Shown here piece after piece: positions 34,821-49,900 of a stretch of DNA of 64,000 nucleotides. The notes under the pieces are model-generated. The model did not search any database. It was not told where the DNA came from and was given only the letters and a program-made list of their open reading frames with translations. The DNA comes from Onchocerca lupi (taxonomy: Eukaryota > Nematoda > Chromadorea > Rhabditida > Onchocercidae), in the NCBI GenBank assembly GCA_028564675.1, contig JAOVVO010000192.1, positions 55,487 to 119,486 of the forward strand. The letters are read 5' to 3'. The translations under genes were made by a program, and so were the position numbers. The stretch's first letter is position 1, and each line of letters begins with the position of its first letter.

Positions 34821-37703
34821 TTTGAAAGTAAATTTTCAAATTATTTTAGAAAATTGGCAAATAAAATAATGATCATTATAAATTTGGCAAATAAAATAAT
34901 GATTCATCTACTACATCTAACTATAATATTTCACATGATTCTAAAACTTGACAGATTGATGATTTATAAATTGAAATAATTACAACTCACATGTTAAAAT
35001 CAAGAAATTTAGTAGTAAAAAAATATCATGATTATTTAAGAATATTTTTACAATGAGAATATTTCGGTTATTTCGACAATGTTCGTTAATTTTCATTGTC
35101 ATTCATAGAGTTGAGACGATTTTGTTTTTCCAGTTACGAAAGAATGAGAATATTACAGGATTGTCTAAATCTGTTTAAAAGATTTAAGAAATATTTGAAA
35201 TGTTTAAAAAGTTTAAGAAATATTTGGCCCAGATCTCACCTCATTTCTCATTATTGGCTTTGGTGAACTAGCAACATTTGCCTGATTGCCTGATTTGTTT
35301 TGTAGCATGTATTTGAAGTATTAGCAAGTGAATGAGTAAGATAAGTAAGTGGTTTTGATCATACTCGCGTCAATTTTACTCATACATGAAAAAACGCTGC
35401 TAACATCAATTCCTTAGAAGAAAAAATTCCACAGTTCATATGGCATCTCGAGATCACGTCAATCCGATCAAGCGAACATGATGAATTATGAATTGAAACA
35501 GTTACATGTTAAAACCGAGAATTGGAGCATTTCGGTTATTCTGATAAAATTCGTTTCCAATATATAGTTAAAATTAATATTTTTATTCTTCTGTGAAAAG
35601 ATAGAGAGGAATTCTTTACAATTGGAAGGCAAAAAAAAAAAAAAAAAAAATGAATTGGAAATTTGAAGAGAAAATTGAAGTTTTATTTAATTTTTATTTG
35701 ATAAAGCTATTTGATAATTTATTTGATAATTTTTATTTGGTAATGCTAATATCATTATCTTATCTTGTTTTATCACATCTGATTATTCACATGTTGACAT
35801 GGAGAAAAGTCATGACGATCAGCTAAATGATTGGATTGTTTCATTATAAATGCCACTTAGCAATGAGTAACATTTACTTTTTATCATTGAAATGAACGAA
35901 CGAATTTTATCTATCAGAATTTTTTTCCTTTCAAATTCGCATTGAAGTGATTAATTGCATCCATTTTATTTAAATGATAATAATCCTATGTCAATAACAA
36001 TCGTTTTAAGCGAATCCGCGTTATTTTATCGAAATATTACTTATTAATGATAAATTACGTCAAATCTATTCAAAGAAAAATGTGAAAAGTAATAAAGACA
36101 ATACAATATGAATCATTCAATTTTCGTACAGAGTAGTGAAATTTTGTAGGCCGTCGATTTTTACAAAACAAAAACATCAATAGGGAATGTCGCATAATTT
36201 ATGTACTTTAAGAGAAGTCTGAGGCTAGTTCAGGCCAGCGTTAAATGGGACAGCAGAGATGTAGACATAGACTAGGCTTACTATCTTTCTCATTTAACAA
36301 ATATAAGTAAACCATGGATTGTAAAATTATGTGAGAAATCATTATGCCCTCTTTTAATATGCTAGAAACTATCAAATTGTTAGATAATCTTATTAATGAA
36401 TTACAAAAAATGCGCGAAATTTCTCGATTATAATCAAAGCCTGGAAAGAATATTCTGTGTATCATGCCGTGCATGTAATACAATACTAAGCTAGAGAATG
36501 AGATAGAAATTTTGAATGCAAATATTACTGAAGTTTTCGTTTGCATAAAAAGAAATTAATGCATTTCTGGAATGCTAACAAAATGATGAAAAATTCTACG
36601 CAAATAGCGTTGCTTAATGCTTAATCTTAATTTCATTGATTTCACAACAACACTAAAAAGATAAATAAATAAAACTAGAAAAGAAAGAAAAAAAGTGCTG
36701 TAAGGAAAGTAAGTAATTATTAATATTTTTTAAAAAATATTGGATGATTTTTTGGCTAGAAGTTTGTGAATTTTTTATTTTGAATATACCCCAGAAGAAA
36801 AAATATTTTTTAAGAGTGTTTTCTATTTCAGTTTAACAGAGGCAAAAAAAAAAAAAAAAACGTGTTCACTATGTATATTTTGGCGTAAGATATGTTTTTG
36901 GACTTGAAATTAGTATATAATTCTCTAGTTTCTGTTGTTGTAATGAAAATTTCTTATTTATACGTGACTCGTATATCCTTACGTGAATATCATAAATTCT
37001 TACTTGACATTGTATATCCTTGTATAGTCATTATAATTTCAGATTCTAGATTATTTCCATCTTTCTCTTATAAATTAAGTTCAAGTTATTCTCCAATAAT
37101 TTTTTGCTGCAGCAAATATTTTGAAGAATTTCGAAAAAATTTTTTTTCTTTTACGTTTGCAAATTTCTTTTGTTTGTGCAAAATTTTGCAGTTAGAATGG
37201 AAGCGTCAAAACATGAAAAATTGTAGGTGTCAAAGTATGAATGCTGTTAAATTGCAGAAAATTATAAATATTTGAATTGTGATCAAATATAAGCATTGAA
37301 ATAAAATAAATTATAGATGTCGAGACGCGGCAGAACTATATAAGTATATACAACATTCAAGTGTCAGGTAGCTCAAAGATTAATTTTTTTTGGCGGTTCT
37401 CTTTTATCTTTTTTTTTTTTCATTTTTCATTTTTTTTCAACTTTTATTCGGTCAAAACAGCTGCTGCCTACTAATAACTATTTTTTGAAGCATTTTATTT
37501 TCATCTCATTTTTCACTTTTTGCGTTCCTTCTATTTCTTGTTAAATTGTATCATCTATCGGATGCCATATGAGAAAGGATGAATATAGCAAATCGCACCG
37601 CCCGGAATAACTTGTTGTTTTAGAAGGAAAATATTTTTGCTTCTTATTTTTTTTGTTCTCGTTTTATTCTCGTTTTAATCCATTATTTCCTTTTATTTTT
37701 CTT

Positions 37704-37737
<34 letters not shown>

Positions 37738-37961
37738 CTGAATTACAGAAGATATTTTAAAGTTTTCATTTAATTAATCTTTTTTTTTTTTTAAATGAAA
37801 AACTGCACATGATTTTTTAATTTTAATTTATTTTAGTAAAATATGAAGAAGATATAATATCATCTTTATTACCACTGTTACTACTATACTATTACGATTA
37901 TTTCAATATGTTAGCATCCTTCTTCCGATATCGTCGGTAATTTCTTATATTCCTGATAATT
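34821..37961. other. AT-rich intergenic DNA, no gene seen
   Basis: 3.1 kb upstream of the sulfatase gene. It contains A runs at about 35632-35650, 36844-36860 and 37711-37737. A 127-codon plus-strand frame at 36892-37275 is Phe/Ile/Ser/Tyr-rich and looks composition driven. A 101-codon minus frame at 36241-36546 has the same character. Neither has supporting splice or family signals. The right end should hold the sulfatase promoter. Confidence 0.55.
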
Positions 37962-40900
37962 ATGACAGGTTTTATTTATTTGGTGCCATTAACATATCTT
38001 TTATGGTATGCATCACTATTCGAAGCATGGTAATTGTTTTTTTTTTTTTTCCTTTTCTCTGCTTTTGCTATTTTCAGTTTGATCTCTATGAATGGATTAA
38101 AATCTATGAAATTTCATTAAAGAATGCTCAAATAGATATTGAAAATAATGTTTCTTAAAATATCAAAATTGAACTTAATGCTTAACATATTTATCATATT
38201 TATCAGGGTTTGGTAAAAGTGAAATATTAAGAGTCAGGTGAAAAGTGAAATATTAAGAGTTCAGTTGTAAAACTTTTAAGCTTCATTTAAAATCAGATTT
38301 TTAAATTGTTCAAAGTTTCTTTACTCTCAACAGATTGAATTTGAGTATCTGATCCCTATCTCTCTCTGCAGTATGCTTGACGTAAAATTTGTCGTCATGA
38401 ATTTGCAATACACTATATTTCTGTTTTGAATTTAATTGACTCATTCATATTAGGTATATCGTGAAATTCAGATGTCAGTTTTGCAGGTCACCGACTCGAC
38501 CAAATATAATACTTATCATAACCGATGATCAGGATATCGAATTAGGCTCTATGCAGGTCTTTTTGTACTTTATTTGATATCTGTATTTATGGTGATATAT
38601 CGTGTTGAGGCATATCAATTTAGAAATAAGTGAATTCTTAATCTGCATTTATGACGTTAGTAGTCCTGGAGCTCATATCAAAAATTCTTTGGAATAATTT
38701 CTTTTGGATTGATAACTTTATGGATAAGACTGTTTGAATGTAACAACATTTAATTCTTAAATAGAATAAAAAATGAACAAAGAGAAGATTTACAACAATA
38801 AATGTATCTTCTTACTTTTCAGTTTATGCCAAAAACCGTACATTTGTTGAAAGAACGTGGAGTAACATTCAATTCAGGTTTTGTTTCAACACCGATATGT
38901 TGTCCAAGTCGAAGTTCGATATTGACTGGAATGTATGCCCATAATCATCATGTACCTACAAATAATCACAACTGCTCAGGAAATGACTGGAGGTATTGTT
39001 TTGAATTGTAATTTAAGAAATTTTAAATCATTCCGTATGAAGATAATATCTATATCGTAGTACGAATTGCATCAATGACTGTCATTATAATGTTAATTAG
39101 GAAACCTGCTTGCAGTTTTTTGTGCAATATTTGATTGGCAATCGTTAGAAGGACTGTTGTACTAAATAATCAAACAAATGAGAATCAAATCCGTGTCTTA
39201 GAAAATTGGCCGGAAGGAAAATTTTTGATTGTTATATTTTTTGAATTTCTATAGAGATTGGAAAACTACGATCGATGTTTTGAACAGTAGTAGAAGCATT
39301 AATAAATTAAAACCAAATTACTGTAAATTAGGGTAGTAAAATTTTTCAGTAAATTTTAGCTTGAAACAAAATAAAATCAAATGTATTTTCAGAAATAGTT
39401 ATGAAAAAAATACATTTGCTGTATATCTGAAAAATGAAGCAGACTACAAAACCGCGTATTTTGGTAAATATTTAAATGAGTATACTGGTTTATACATTCC
39501 ACCTGGTTGGGATCATTGGATGGGTTTGATTCGGAATAGTCGATTTTATAACTATACAATAAATATGAACGGTGATAAAATTAAGCATGGTTGGGATTAT
39601 GAAAAGGTTTGTTTATGAAGAATTTTCTTTTTCTTCCCAATGATCAGTTCTTTTTGGTACAGAATGTGAACTGTTCACTGGATATATTTGACAAATTGTT
39701 TAGCTGCTGTCATCGCAAACTTTTTTCAAAAGTCCAGTTCAATGTAGAATCTTTCTGTTTCCATCACTACACTCCGGATTTTTTCTGTAACTTTGGTCAT
39801 TGATTAAAGAACTTTATTTTGGAAACTTAAATTAGTGCTCTGTTTCAGGATTATTTCACGGATTTAATTGCTAACGATACGATAGCCTTTATCCGACAGT
39901 TGCGTAGAGAAGATCCTTTCAAGCCATATATGATTGTGATGTCATTTCCAGCGCCGCATGGTCCGGAAGATCCAGCTCCACAATATTCTAATTGGTTTCA
40001 GGATGTGGAAACACATAGGTATTTTGATTCAGAAATTCAGGAATACCGTATGCATTAGCGAAATAATTTTCTTGTCAGAATCCTTATTTTAAATGACAGT
40101 TGGATTTAAGGACAGAAGCTTGGAATTATGCTCCAAATCCTGATAAACAGTGGCTTTTGCAACATACCGGACGTATGGAACCTGTCCATGTTATATTTAC
40201 CGATGTTTTACATAGACGACGATTGCAAACATTGCAAAGTGTAGACAGTAATATTCAAAGAGTTAGTTTTAAAAATTATTGTAAGGTCTTTTACTCATTA
40301 AAATACATACTGAAGTCTTATTTCAAAATTCCAGCGCGTTGATAGAGTTTGTATACCAAGAAAGCAGTTAGAAAAACTATCGCTCAACAAAATTCAAAAA
40401 TTTTTGCACAAAAATTAAGATTACTCGTTTATACACGGTACAACCTCTCTTGATAATGATATATTAGTAACTCGGACAACGATCTAATCCTATAAATTAT
40501 CACATTTTCGATTATATCATCAAGTCAGATCGATTTTATGTTATTGTATTTTTTCAAAGTACAATAAAAAGTAAATTGTAGCTAATAAATGAATTACGCG
40601 ATTTGGGTGATCTGTCAAATACCGTTTTCATCTATACAAGTGATCATGGATACCATTTGGGTCAATTTGGCTTGGTGAAGGGTAAAAATATGCCCTACGA
40701 ATTCGATATTCGTGTACCATACTTTATTCGTGGTCCAGGATTTCCAAAAAATATATCGTAAATATACTTTAATTTATTTCATTTTGTTACTTTCTCTGCT
40801 TAACAAGTTTTGATATTGACAGTGATTATTGTTTAAAACAGTGATACCAATACATTTTATTATACAGTGATATTTTTAAATATTGCTGATACTTTTATCC

Positions 40901-43900
40901 GATATTTATGAGATGAACAAATTACTAATAGTGGGATATTATATAAGAATAAATATCATTTCATATAAACTAGTGATAGAAATTTTTCAATGCTGAAATT
41001 AAGTTATTTAGAATCCGTGAACCTGTAATGAATGTTGATATAGCTCCGACCATATTGGATATAGCTGGAATAGTTACACCATATCATATGGATGGGCGTT
41101 CATTAGTACCACTTATTCGACAATATGGTAATATCAATTCTTTTTCAGTTACATTTTAATTTAATTAGTATTTTAAAATTTCATCATATTAGGATATATG
41201 TTTCGAATTATTTTCTTTTGCCTCCAGTAAGAAATATCTAGTGCGGGAGTTATGATGAAGAGAGAAGTCTCGACAACATCTAAATTTTGAGTTCTGAGAT
41301 TATAGTTATAATTCTGTAGTATCTTACCATTTTTCTCATCATCTTTTCTCAATTACTTTTTTAAGTTAATTTTTTTTGAAGATAAACAAAAAAAGGAAAC
41401 GAAAAAAGAGACAGAAAGAATAAAGGATTTCAAATGGCGAGACACGATCCTGATCGAAAGGGGGTAATCTTTTTGCTTTCTTTTTTTTTGAATGTTCCGT
41501 CTACTAAATGTTATTGGCCTGAAATAGACCTATATATTTGCTCTGTTTTCCTAATTTGTGTAAGATCATGCAATCTGAACAACATAATTTATTTTTTCAG
41601 TACTGAAATATTCAGATTTATTCTATCTAATTATGATATATAATTGAATGGGAAAAGTAATATTTTCTTCTCTATTTTATATAGAAAAATGACAAAATTA
41701 ACTCGAATACGTGATCGATTTATGAAGCAGCGTGGTCGATTGAGTAAAGATCTCCGTATAGAAAAAGCCTGTACTCGATCGGAATTCAGGGAACCATGCA
41801 GGAAAGGGCAGGTACTATTAATCTTAGAAAGAAAGCTCGAATTTCAGCTAAATTTTCTGATAAGGAATATAAAATTTCTTTGAAAGTTATCAGAATTATA
41901 AGAAAACTTCTTGTAAGCTTTGGTTGCTTGGTCTGAATTGCATTGCTTACATTTTGCTGAACATTCATGCTATTCCATTCTTCTTTCATCGAAGGAGATC
42001 ATTATTCGTATCCTATTAGAAACTTGTTAGCGCAAGTTTGCTGACACAATAACTTGTTGGCAAAGTTATTGCGGAATCAAATAATCGTTTCAGAAATGGA
42101 AATGCATTCATGATGCTTCCGGTAAATGGAAGATTTTTAAATGTCAGGCAAATGTAGATATCATCAAGGAATGTGACTGCTCCTGGGAAACTATACTGAA
42201 ACGGCGCTATCGACGATTTAGGCGAGAGCATGGTTAGTCCAGCATATTTGTAATTCAAATCTTCTCAAGTATATTTGATTTATATTATTCATTTTGTTAT
42301 TAATCATGCAATTCGACATTTACATCATTCTACTGCAGTTTTTTAACGCTGTCTGAAATTCTTTTCTTATGGATATTATTATTTCATGTTTACATTAATT
42401 TATATCTTACTACATTTATAGTCTTTTGTTTCATGTGTAAATTTTTCAGTCGAAACAATTTTAGAAAAGATAAGTGTTCGGCGAAAGGCAACTATAGCTC
42501 AATTAGATGAAGAAAGTGAAGTGGTTCATCTAGATGAAACTTTGCAAAGATATTGGGAGGATGAATTTTTGCAATATATACAAGAAGTACTTTTCTTAAT
42601 TCAGATTTGGAAATAATCACTTGAGACCAATTTTTCATCGTAGTCTCATAAGTAATCTCATAAACAGTATTTCATGTATTACTTAACTAGGTTCCTTTCT
42701 TACTATAGTTTCTAGCTAATTCAACTATCCTGAGTATCGAACTAATTAACACAACAAAAATGCTCAAATTTTGTTTTCATAAATTTATTGTTAAAACATT
42801 AATAGTTTGTGTTGATTATCAGTGCATCAGCAAGGTATCATCGATTTATCTATTTTTCATTCTTTTTAATACAGAAGGAAATGATGAAAAGTGGTGAATG
42901 GTATCAAGGTGTTTTCGAGGATCCAAATGATGGTGATATACGCTTGAAGCGATCGGTAAAAATGCAAAAAGGAAAAATTGGCTGTAAGATGTTATCAGAT
43001 TCCAAATGCGTGATATACTATGTTGAACAAGACCAAATATTCAGAAACAAACAATTATTGAATTTTAAAAAGCGGTTTATGACATAACCATTATTCTGTT
43101 TGCAGCTCTGTGTGTGCGATACAATATGAGTGTCATTTGCAAGCCAAAAGTATTTCGAGATTCCAAATTATGGACAATTCATAAGGCAAAAGTGGATGAT
43201 CGAATCGAAACTCTGAAGAGGAAATTAGTGCTTTATAAGGTTGCCCTATTTCTTTTATTTCATTAACACGAACCTGCTTTTTTTAGCTCTGATTTCCCTC
43301 ATTATTCAGCCCTCATATGTTGAGAAAATCTGAATCTAAATCTAGATTTGAAGTTATATAAATGAGTAAAAGACATTTCCAAGTGCATTTTAAATAACAT
43401 TTCAATCGACATCATTTTTTTTTTATCATGCGGTCTATGATAATTTTTGTAATTTTAACTTGTCAAATGACTAGTGCGCAAAAATAAAATAGATGACAAA
43501 TACAAAATGAAAATTCGAAATAATGGTTCTCAAATCGATATCCTACTTATGGTTTAATTTAAATCATAAGTAGGATTATCGATTTATAATTTGCTTTGAT
43601 TCAGATTTTCTTTGCATGTTTTCTGTCCTAAGTTCGAAACTTAGTTTGAAACTTAGGACAGAGAACATGCAAAGAAAGTATGAATCACAGTAAATTACAA
43701 ATCAAAGATTTTTTTTTCAAGGATATGCGGAGAACTTTGAAACGAAGACGACCATCAGCATCGAATAATTTTTTTTCTTCAGATGATTTAAATCAGTGTA
43801 TCTGCAGAGAGACTCATGCTCGTCTATTAAAGTAGTCTTAAAGAAGTTAATTGTTTTTAATTATTTGGATTTAATTATCGAATAGAATTTATAAAAAATT

Positions 43901-45047
43901 ATTGCTACGGTATAAAAATGCTTGAAATAAAAGTTAAAAAATATTGTATATTTGAAGGGATGAAATCAGCAATAGTGATCTATTATGGTGGCGAAAAAAT
44001 GATCAAAACAATCTACGTATTGGAGTTAATTCAAAGTAATACTCTTTAAAATGAATGAAATTGTCGCTAGTTAGATTATTCTATCTTCTCGTGAAATTAA
44101 ATTAACAGGATTTAAGGAAGAAAATAAATAGGATTCATTAGCTGTTTGTTTGATCCCGAAATTTCAGTACATTATTTTAGGCCTGAATACGTTATGAAAT
44201 ATATAGGACATTGGAAGATTTTTTTAATTTATAGCTGCGAATGGTAAAATACCGATAAAACACCAACGATTATAGAAGAATCTGAAAATTGCAGAAGCTT
44301 GAAGCGCTACGGATTAAGAATGTGATTAATTGCAGAAACTCGAGTTATGATGAACTGCATAAGAATTGTACAGTACCACAGATGAATTGTTTCGTTCATG
44401 GTGCAGATCACTGGAGGACGCCACCCTTCTGGCCAGAACGTTATGGCCAGTTTTGTTTCTGTCAAAATTCCAACAACAACACATACTGGTGCTTACGAAC
44501 AGTTAACAGTACACACAACTTCCTATATTGTGAATTTATCACCGAATTTATAAGTTATTATGATCTTAATATTGATCCGTATCAGGTTAGTGATTTCCAG
44601 TAGTCCCAGAAGAAAGGCATTGAACGTGGACGTAGATTTGAATTTAAACTTTGGAACAAAAATGATTGAATAGAATATTTATTTCTTCTTCATTCAATAT
44701 TTACCATTTACATACCGAACGGTATTCGATTAATTAATTTACTGTAGAAGTTAAAAATAACCGTTTAGAAATATAAGCTGCTTTTTCAAATTCGGTTCAG
44801 TTGTCTCCTTTATTAGTTTGATAAATATTGAGTACTAATAATTCCGTTGATTATTATTATTTGGCATTGATCAATATCATTTCAGTTGCATAATATTATA
44901 TGGAGCATACCGTTGGGAGTATTGGAACAGCTTAGTAGGCAACTTGAACTTCTGCGTAAATGTCAAGGATATGCACAATGCGAACATTATTCTTCCCCAG
45001 CATGGCATCTTCCATTTGCGAAAAGTGATAATAATAGCATTAATTAG
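37962..45047 (+). CDS. sul-1: extracellular heparan-sulfate 6-O-endosulfatase (SULF)
   Basis: Seventeen exons join in phase to 794 codons: 37962-38029, 38487-38556, 38823-38992, 39393-39606, 39849-40018, 40111-40261, 40582-40757, 41012-41127, 41382-41463, 41685-41811, 42094-42232, 42450-42586, 42875-42983, 43106-43239, 43722-43831, 44336-44585 and 44886-45047. The enzyme removes 6-O-sulfate from heparan sulfate outside the cell and so tunes growth-factor signalling. Residues 1-22 form a hydrophobic signal peptide. The catalytic domain shows IIITDDQD (metal Asp 36/37), TPICCPSRSSILTG with the formylglycine Cys near 72, FGKYLNEY, APHGPEDPAP and TSDHGYHLGQFGLVKGK. A basic middle region (about 380-640) corresponds to the hydrophilic domain, weakly conserved. 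The C-terminal module is clear: CFVHGADHWRTPPFWP, NSNNNTYWCLRTVN, THNFLYCEF and LLRKCQGYAQC. Length lies between the human enzymes and the shorter C. elegans one, as I remember them. Confidence 0.93.
43532..43585. repeat. palindrome 1 in a SULF intron
   Basis: AAATCGATATCCTACTTATG and the rest of the left arm pair with ATAAGTAGGATTATCGATTT on the right, with a short AT loop. The total is 54 bases with few mismatches. It lies in the intron between 43239 and 43722, directly beside a second, larger palindrome. Confidence 0.75.
43588..43696. repeat. palindrome 2 in the same SULF intron, 109 bases
   Basis: The left arm runs from AATTTGCTTTGATTCA through TTTCTTTGCATGTT and CTGTCCTAAGTT. The right arm is the reverse complement (AAACTTAGGACAG ... 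AACATGCAAAGAAA ... TGAATCACAGTAAATT), with only a handful of mismatches and a loop of about 15 bases. It is far longer than expected by chance and would form a stable RNA stem of about 45 bp in the pre-mRNA. Confidence 0.85.
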
Positions 45048-46953
45048 TACTTAGAAAATTTCAAGGATCTTGAAAACTTTGAAAGAAGAGGTTAGACGAC
45101 TTCCAAGCTTTAGCTTATCGAATTATATAAAGAATTTAATCATTAAAGAAAAGATCTAGAATGTTCGACTTTCCCATTTTTTACTGAGGTGTTACAGGAA
45201 GCAATTTACAGTGTCTTTGGTTAAATTTTTTTTATGCATTATTTTTTTATTGAACCAAAGATCTTGAATAAATGATTTGATAAATTAATGTGTAAATAGA
45301 GAAGTATTGATACAAAAATTTTTTACGGTTTTCACATTTGGCACTTTTCATCCCGAAAACATTTCGATCCTAAACGACCTATATGCTGTAAGGCATGCCT
45401 CAAAATTAACCTAATTCCTTTCTACTGCATCACACTAATTAGTATCAGATAACTCCACTCGCAAATTTAAAAATACAGTATCCAAGGTTACTGTGTGTGT
45501 ATGCATTACTTTTTTCCCATTTCCCATTACTTTTCCACATTTCAGTATTTTGAATTATTGTGTTCAACTTTATTTTGTTACGAACCATTGGTAATTATTT
45601 CCTTTTTTTAACAAATGAATTAAATTATCCGAATCTTGCTTTCGATTTGAACAAAACTATAAAATGGGAAGCATGTGGAACCAAACAAAATAATTATTTT
45701 GGGTTGCTAGTTGACAGTCACGTACGTGTATACATGTACCATTAAGTTTCTAATTTTGATATTAACAATTTATTTCATTATTTACTCACTTTTTTTTTAA
45801 AAAAATATATAACGAGAGTGAGAAGATACCGATCAATTACAGTAATAATCTAGAAAATTTTACATAATTTACATGTAATAAAAATAATCAATCATACGAA
45901 TGAAGAACTTCAAAGATATCGATTGGCAGCGCTTTAACTTAAAATAACAATCAGGTACTTTGGAAAAATGGAAGATAATTCTCTCATTTCCTGACGAGAA
46001 TTAACTCTAAGTCGGAAGATAGACACTAAAGAGCTTGGTTAGAATCTATGGTTACTTAGCTAAAAACATAGTATGACTTCAATCATTCATCAATTTTCTT
46101 TTTCATTTCAATTTTGTTTTTCGTTACCCATTTTTCAAACTGGCACTCATAAAAGCGAAGATGCAGCAGCATGGCCCGAACTTTCTTCTGTTTTAGAGGT
46201 GAATATTTGAAGTTTCCAAAAGCACAAAATTTAGTTACAATCATGCATTAGAATTGTGCCTTGTTCTGTATTTTTTTTCTGAGAGACCTGAAATACTCAT
46301 CTTTCTGATGAACATTCTCAAAATTTTCACAAATATAACATTCACGTGTAAAAATTTTTTTTTATTCTACCTTTCAAATGAGCATCTTTTAATCTTCAGA
46401 GAGAGATAGGCATGTCCCGAAAAAAGAAAAAAGAAGAAAAAAACATAAATGTGTTGGAAGAGAGAGTACATGGCACAAGTAAATATTAAAAATGATGTAA
46501 AGTAGTAAAATAAAAAAATTGCATGAAAAAAGAATAATAAATAACCGTCAAATCATAATAATAAAGCATGTGCATATAATAGCAATGTTGCTGAATCGTT
46601 ACAAGAAATATAATTTAACTTAAATTTGAAAAAAACAAAAAAATAATAAAAGCGTACATTGAATAATATGCAATGTAGCATAATATTTCAAAAGGCATTT
46701 TTTAATACATAGCGCAAAATAGTTGCAGGGAATTCACATTTTCAATAAGAATTATCAGGAAGAAAAATAGATATTTCCTTTTTAATATAATTTACAGCTA
46801 TACTTCTTCAAAAACTGAAAGATATCTTCCATTCATTTTCAAAATATGAAATTTTCTCTGTGCTGCTTAATCAGTCTAAACAGTATATACCAATACACTA
46901 AAATCTATTCGTTTTTAAGTAGAACATAATGCTGCGATAGTGCTACATATCTT
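45048..46953. other. convergent 3' intergenic region
   Basis: 1.9 kb between the 3' ends of the sulfatase gene (plus) and the CAP gene (minus). It should hold both 3' UTRs. A candidate AATAAA lies near 45268 for the sulfatase. The rest is AT-rich with no credible gene; a 61-codon frame at 45560-45745 has no support. Confidence 0.55.
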
Positions 46954-49900
46954 TCAGCATATGTCGGACACTGTCGTATTCAGCTTTTTTCCATCGTAAA
47001 CTGTTTTGAATTGTTCGGGCACCGCAAATTCTACCTGAAATTTGTTATTGTAATAGTAATAATTTATCGCTCAATAACTTCAAGTGATCTCTCCTTTCTT
47101 TGCAGTGATAGCTTCTCTATTAAATGCTTCAGCCACCGGTAAGAATAAGAAGTCAGGATGTTTTTAGAATGTCCCATACGTCATATTGGTAATGAACGAA
47201 AATTTTCATTTGAAAGATATAAAATAAAATTCATAATCTAAAACTATGCTAGTTTTCAACAAATGGCAGCAAGCAATACTAAGTGCTAACGATATCAGCT
47301 CGAAAAAATAACAACATTTAAAATATTATGGAGAATAAATCATCCTCTGTTTCTCTATTTACTTTCTCTTATCTGAAACACTAAGGGAACATAAAATAAG
47401 CTGAAAATTGCTGCCATCTGTTGAAAGAAAAATGATGGGAAAAATATTTTGAGAATTTAAAAAAAAAAAAAAGGTCGACGAATATAAAATATACTATTTC
47501 TCTTAAATTTATTCTACTTTATTTTATCTTCAAGCTCTTATATATACCCCTAATTCCTTCCCTTACAAAAAAAAAAAAAGAAAAAAAACTCAAAACTCAC
47601 AAAATCCCCATCTTCAACACCTGGTACAAGTACATTCATTTCAGATGATTTACTTGTTATTATTTCCGCATTTATTGCATTCTTACTAAGATACACCTGA
47701 CAACCATCAGTTTTCTGGATAGATAGTGTTGGCATAGCACCAAGCGTCTGTAAATACATTAGGCAAAATTATGTAACATTGATAATTTTGTCCTATAGCT
47801 AATCTAATATATATTAAAATGTTAAAAGTATCTTTATATTGCATTTTATGTCTTCCAGGACAGTTCAAACTATTTTGCAAAAGAAGGAATGCCGGTAGAA
47901 CAAATAACACTATGAAAACAAAATTCGAATAAGTTACTCCTTTCCACTGGAAGGAAATGTACTATACATTAAGTGAATTAAACAAACTGCTTTAACATCT
48001 TCGGAAAAACGTTAATAAAATCTTAAAATGCTTACCTGTATTTGCACGCTTTGACAATTAATCACTTCAAATTGCGATAAAAGACTATCAAATACAACTG
48101 ATGTCTTCTTGCAGCTATCCAATGTTATTGAATTTACCTTTCCCCTGATCTAAAAATTTTTTTTAAATGAATTTCTCTAGAAAAATAATCCACATTTTCT
48201 TCCACGGTTGAAATTTAAGGTTATTATTTTGCTTGAATGCAATTTGTAATGAAATTAAAAAATTTATTTATAATTAAAAATAACAAAAATTATACAGTAG
48301 GCACGCATTATTCATTCCAATATTATTCCAACAGGAACAGCTGGAACAAGGGAAATAATTTTTATGAATTTTCTTTTAATACTTGCTATAACTACATTTC
48401 GTAAGTCATTAAAATATACGATAAAATTGAATAAGTCAGTAATCCAGACTAAAAAATCATAACTGGACCATTTACAAGAAAAGTTAAACTGACCTGAATG
48501 ACACTATTCTCGCATTTGAATATATATACCGTCTGCTTCATATCCTTGACTTCGACCATCACATTCTTGTTATTTTTATAATAATCCTCAAAAATAATCC
48601 AATTTTAGACAAAAGCTTTCTCTCGTAATCCCTATCTGCTCATTTTTTAATTCTTCTGCTTAAGGAAAATAACGAAAAAAAGCGATAAATTTACCACATT
48701 CCACTGCTTGCCATTATTTAACCACATTTTCGGCTCTTTATCTTCTTGCTTTTTTATCGGTGAGGTATTAGCAGTAGTTGCCAACGTTGTTCCCTCGTTT
48801 TGTGTTGCAGCAAGAACTTCTTTAGGCTATAAAGAATTTGCTGATAGATGGAAAAAAAATGACAGAAAACATTAATAGAGGCATTTCTGACCACTAAGTT
48901 ACTTGAACAAGAATATCATATGGATTGATAATACATCGTGAGATGATCACGATGAAGAGAAGATGAACTTATATGGTAATAACTATAAAACCTTAGACCT
49001 ACAATCAAACACATAAAGTGCTAATAATAGTTCGACAATTAAATGTTAAAGTGAACATTAACAGACACTTCCTGAAATACTGATTGTTATTAAAAGATTT
49101 AAGAAACTTCATTTTAAAGTGCTCATAACTAGCCTATTTCAATTAACTTATAATGCTTCTTAAACACTCGGTCTTCTTTTGAATACAGATATAAGAGAAA
49201 GCGTTCTACCTGTTAGTATGGGTATAAAGTGAAATTTTCCAAAATCGCGGAGCATAAAATAAAATTTTTATTAAACTAAAAAATATGATTTAAAGATTAA
49301 ATCAATAATCTATATTTGGCATTATATAAATTTATTTTACAATAAAAGCCAAAAAGAAAAAAAAAATTCTTGTGGAAAATTTGAACCTGTGAACGAAGTG
49401 CTGGATTTTTATGTGTCTGCATATCTGGTGTTACTTTTTTCAAACGTTTCGTAATTTCTTCACCAGCATTAATTTCCGCAAACAGTGCTGCCCGATCACT
49501 TTTATCGGTTGCAACATTTGTTCCAGAAGGTATTGCAGAAAAAAGATCTGAAAAGAAAAAAAGCTAACTTGTTACTTAACTTGTCATTTATAGAAGAAAC
49601 TGGAATGAACAATTAAGAAAATATTCAACTTTATAAAGTTTCACAGTTATCAAAAGGGAAAAACAAAAAAAGAACGTTAAGTTATCAGGCTAACAATGAC
49701 GACTTATAATTCTAAAACTTTAAATCAACATATTACATTGAATAGATCATTGGTATGGAACATGTGCTTAAACCACAAGTAACATACCATGAGTTATTTA
49801 GTGTAGTTTGTCTCTTTGATAACAACATAAATAAATATGAAGACTTTGCTTCCTAAATAAGGCTATTCATATGATGCAAACTCTTTAAACCATTTACTTT

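Noticed and set aside
36241..36546. 101-codon minus-strand frame
   Set aside because: Hydrophobic but without topology, conserved motif or exon signals. Chance open frame.
36892..37275. 127-codon plus-strand frame
   Set aside because: Phe/Ile/Tyr/Ser/Lys-rich composition, as expected from AT-rich noise. No acceptor, donor or recognisable motif.
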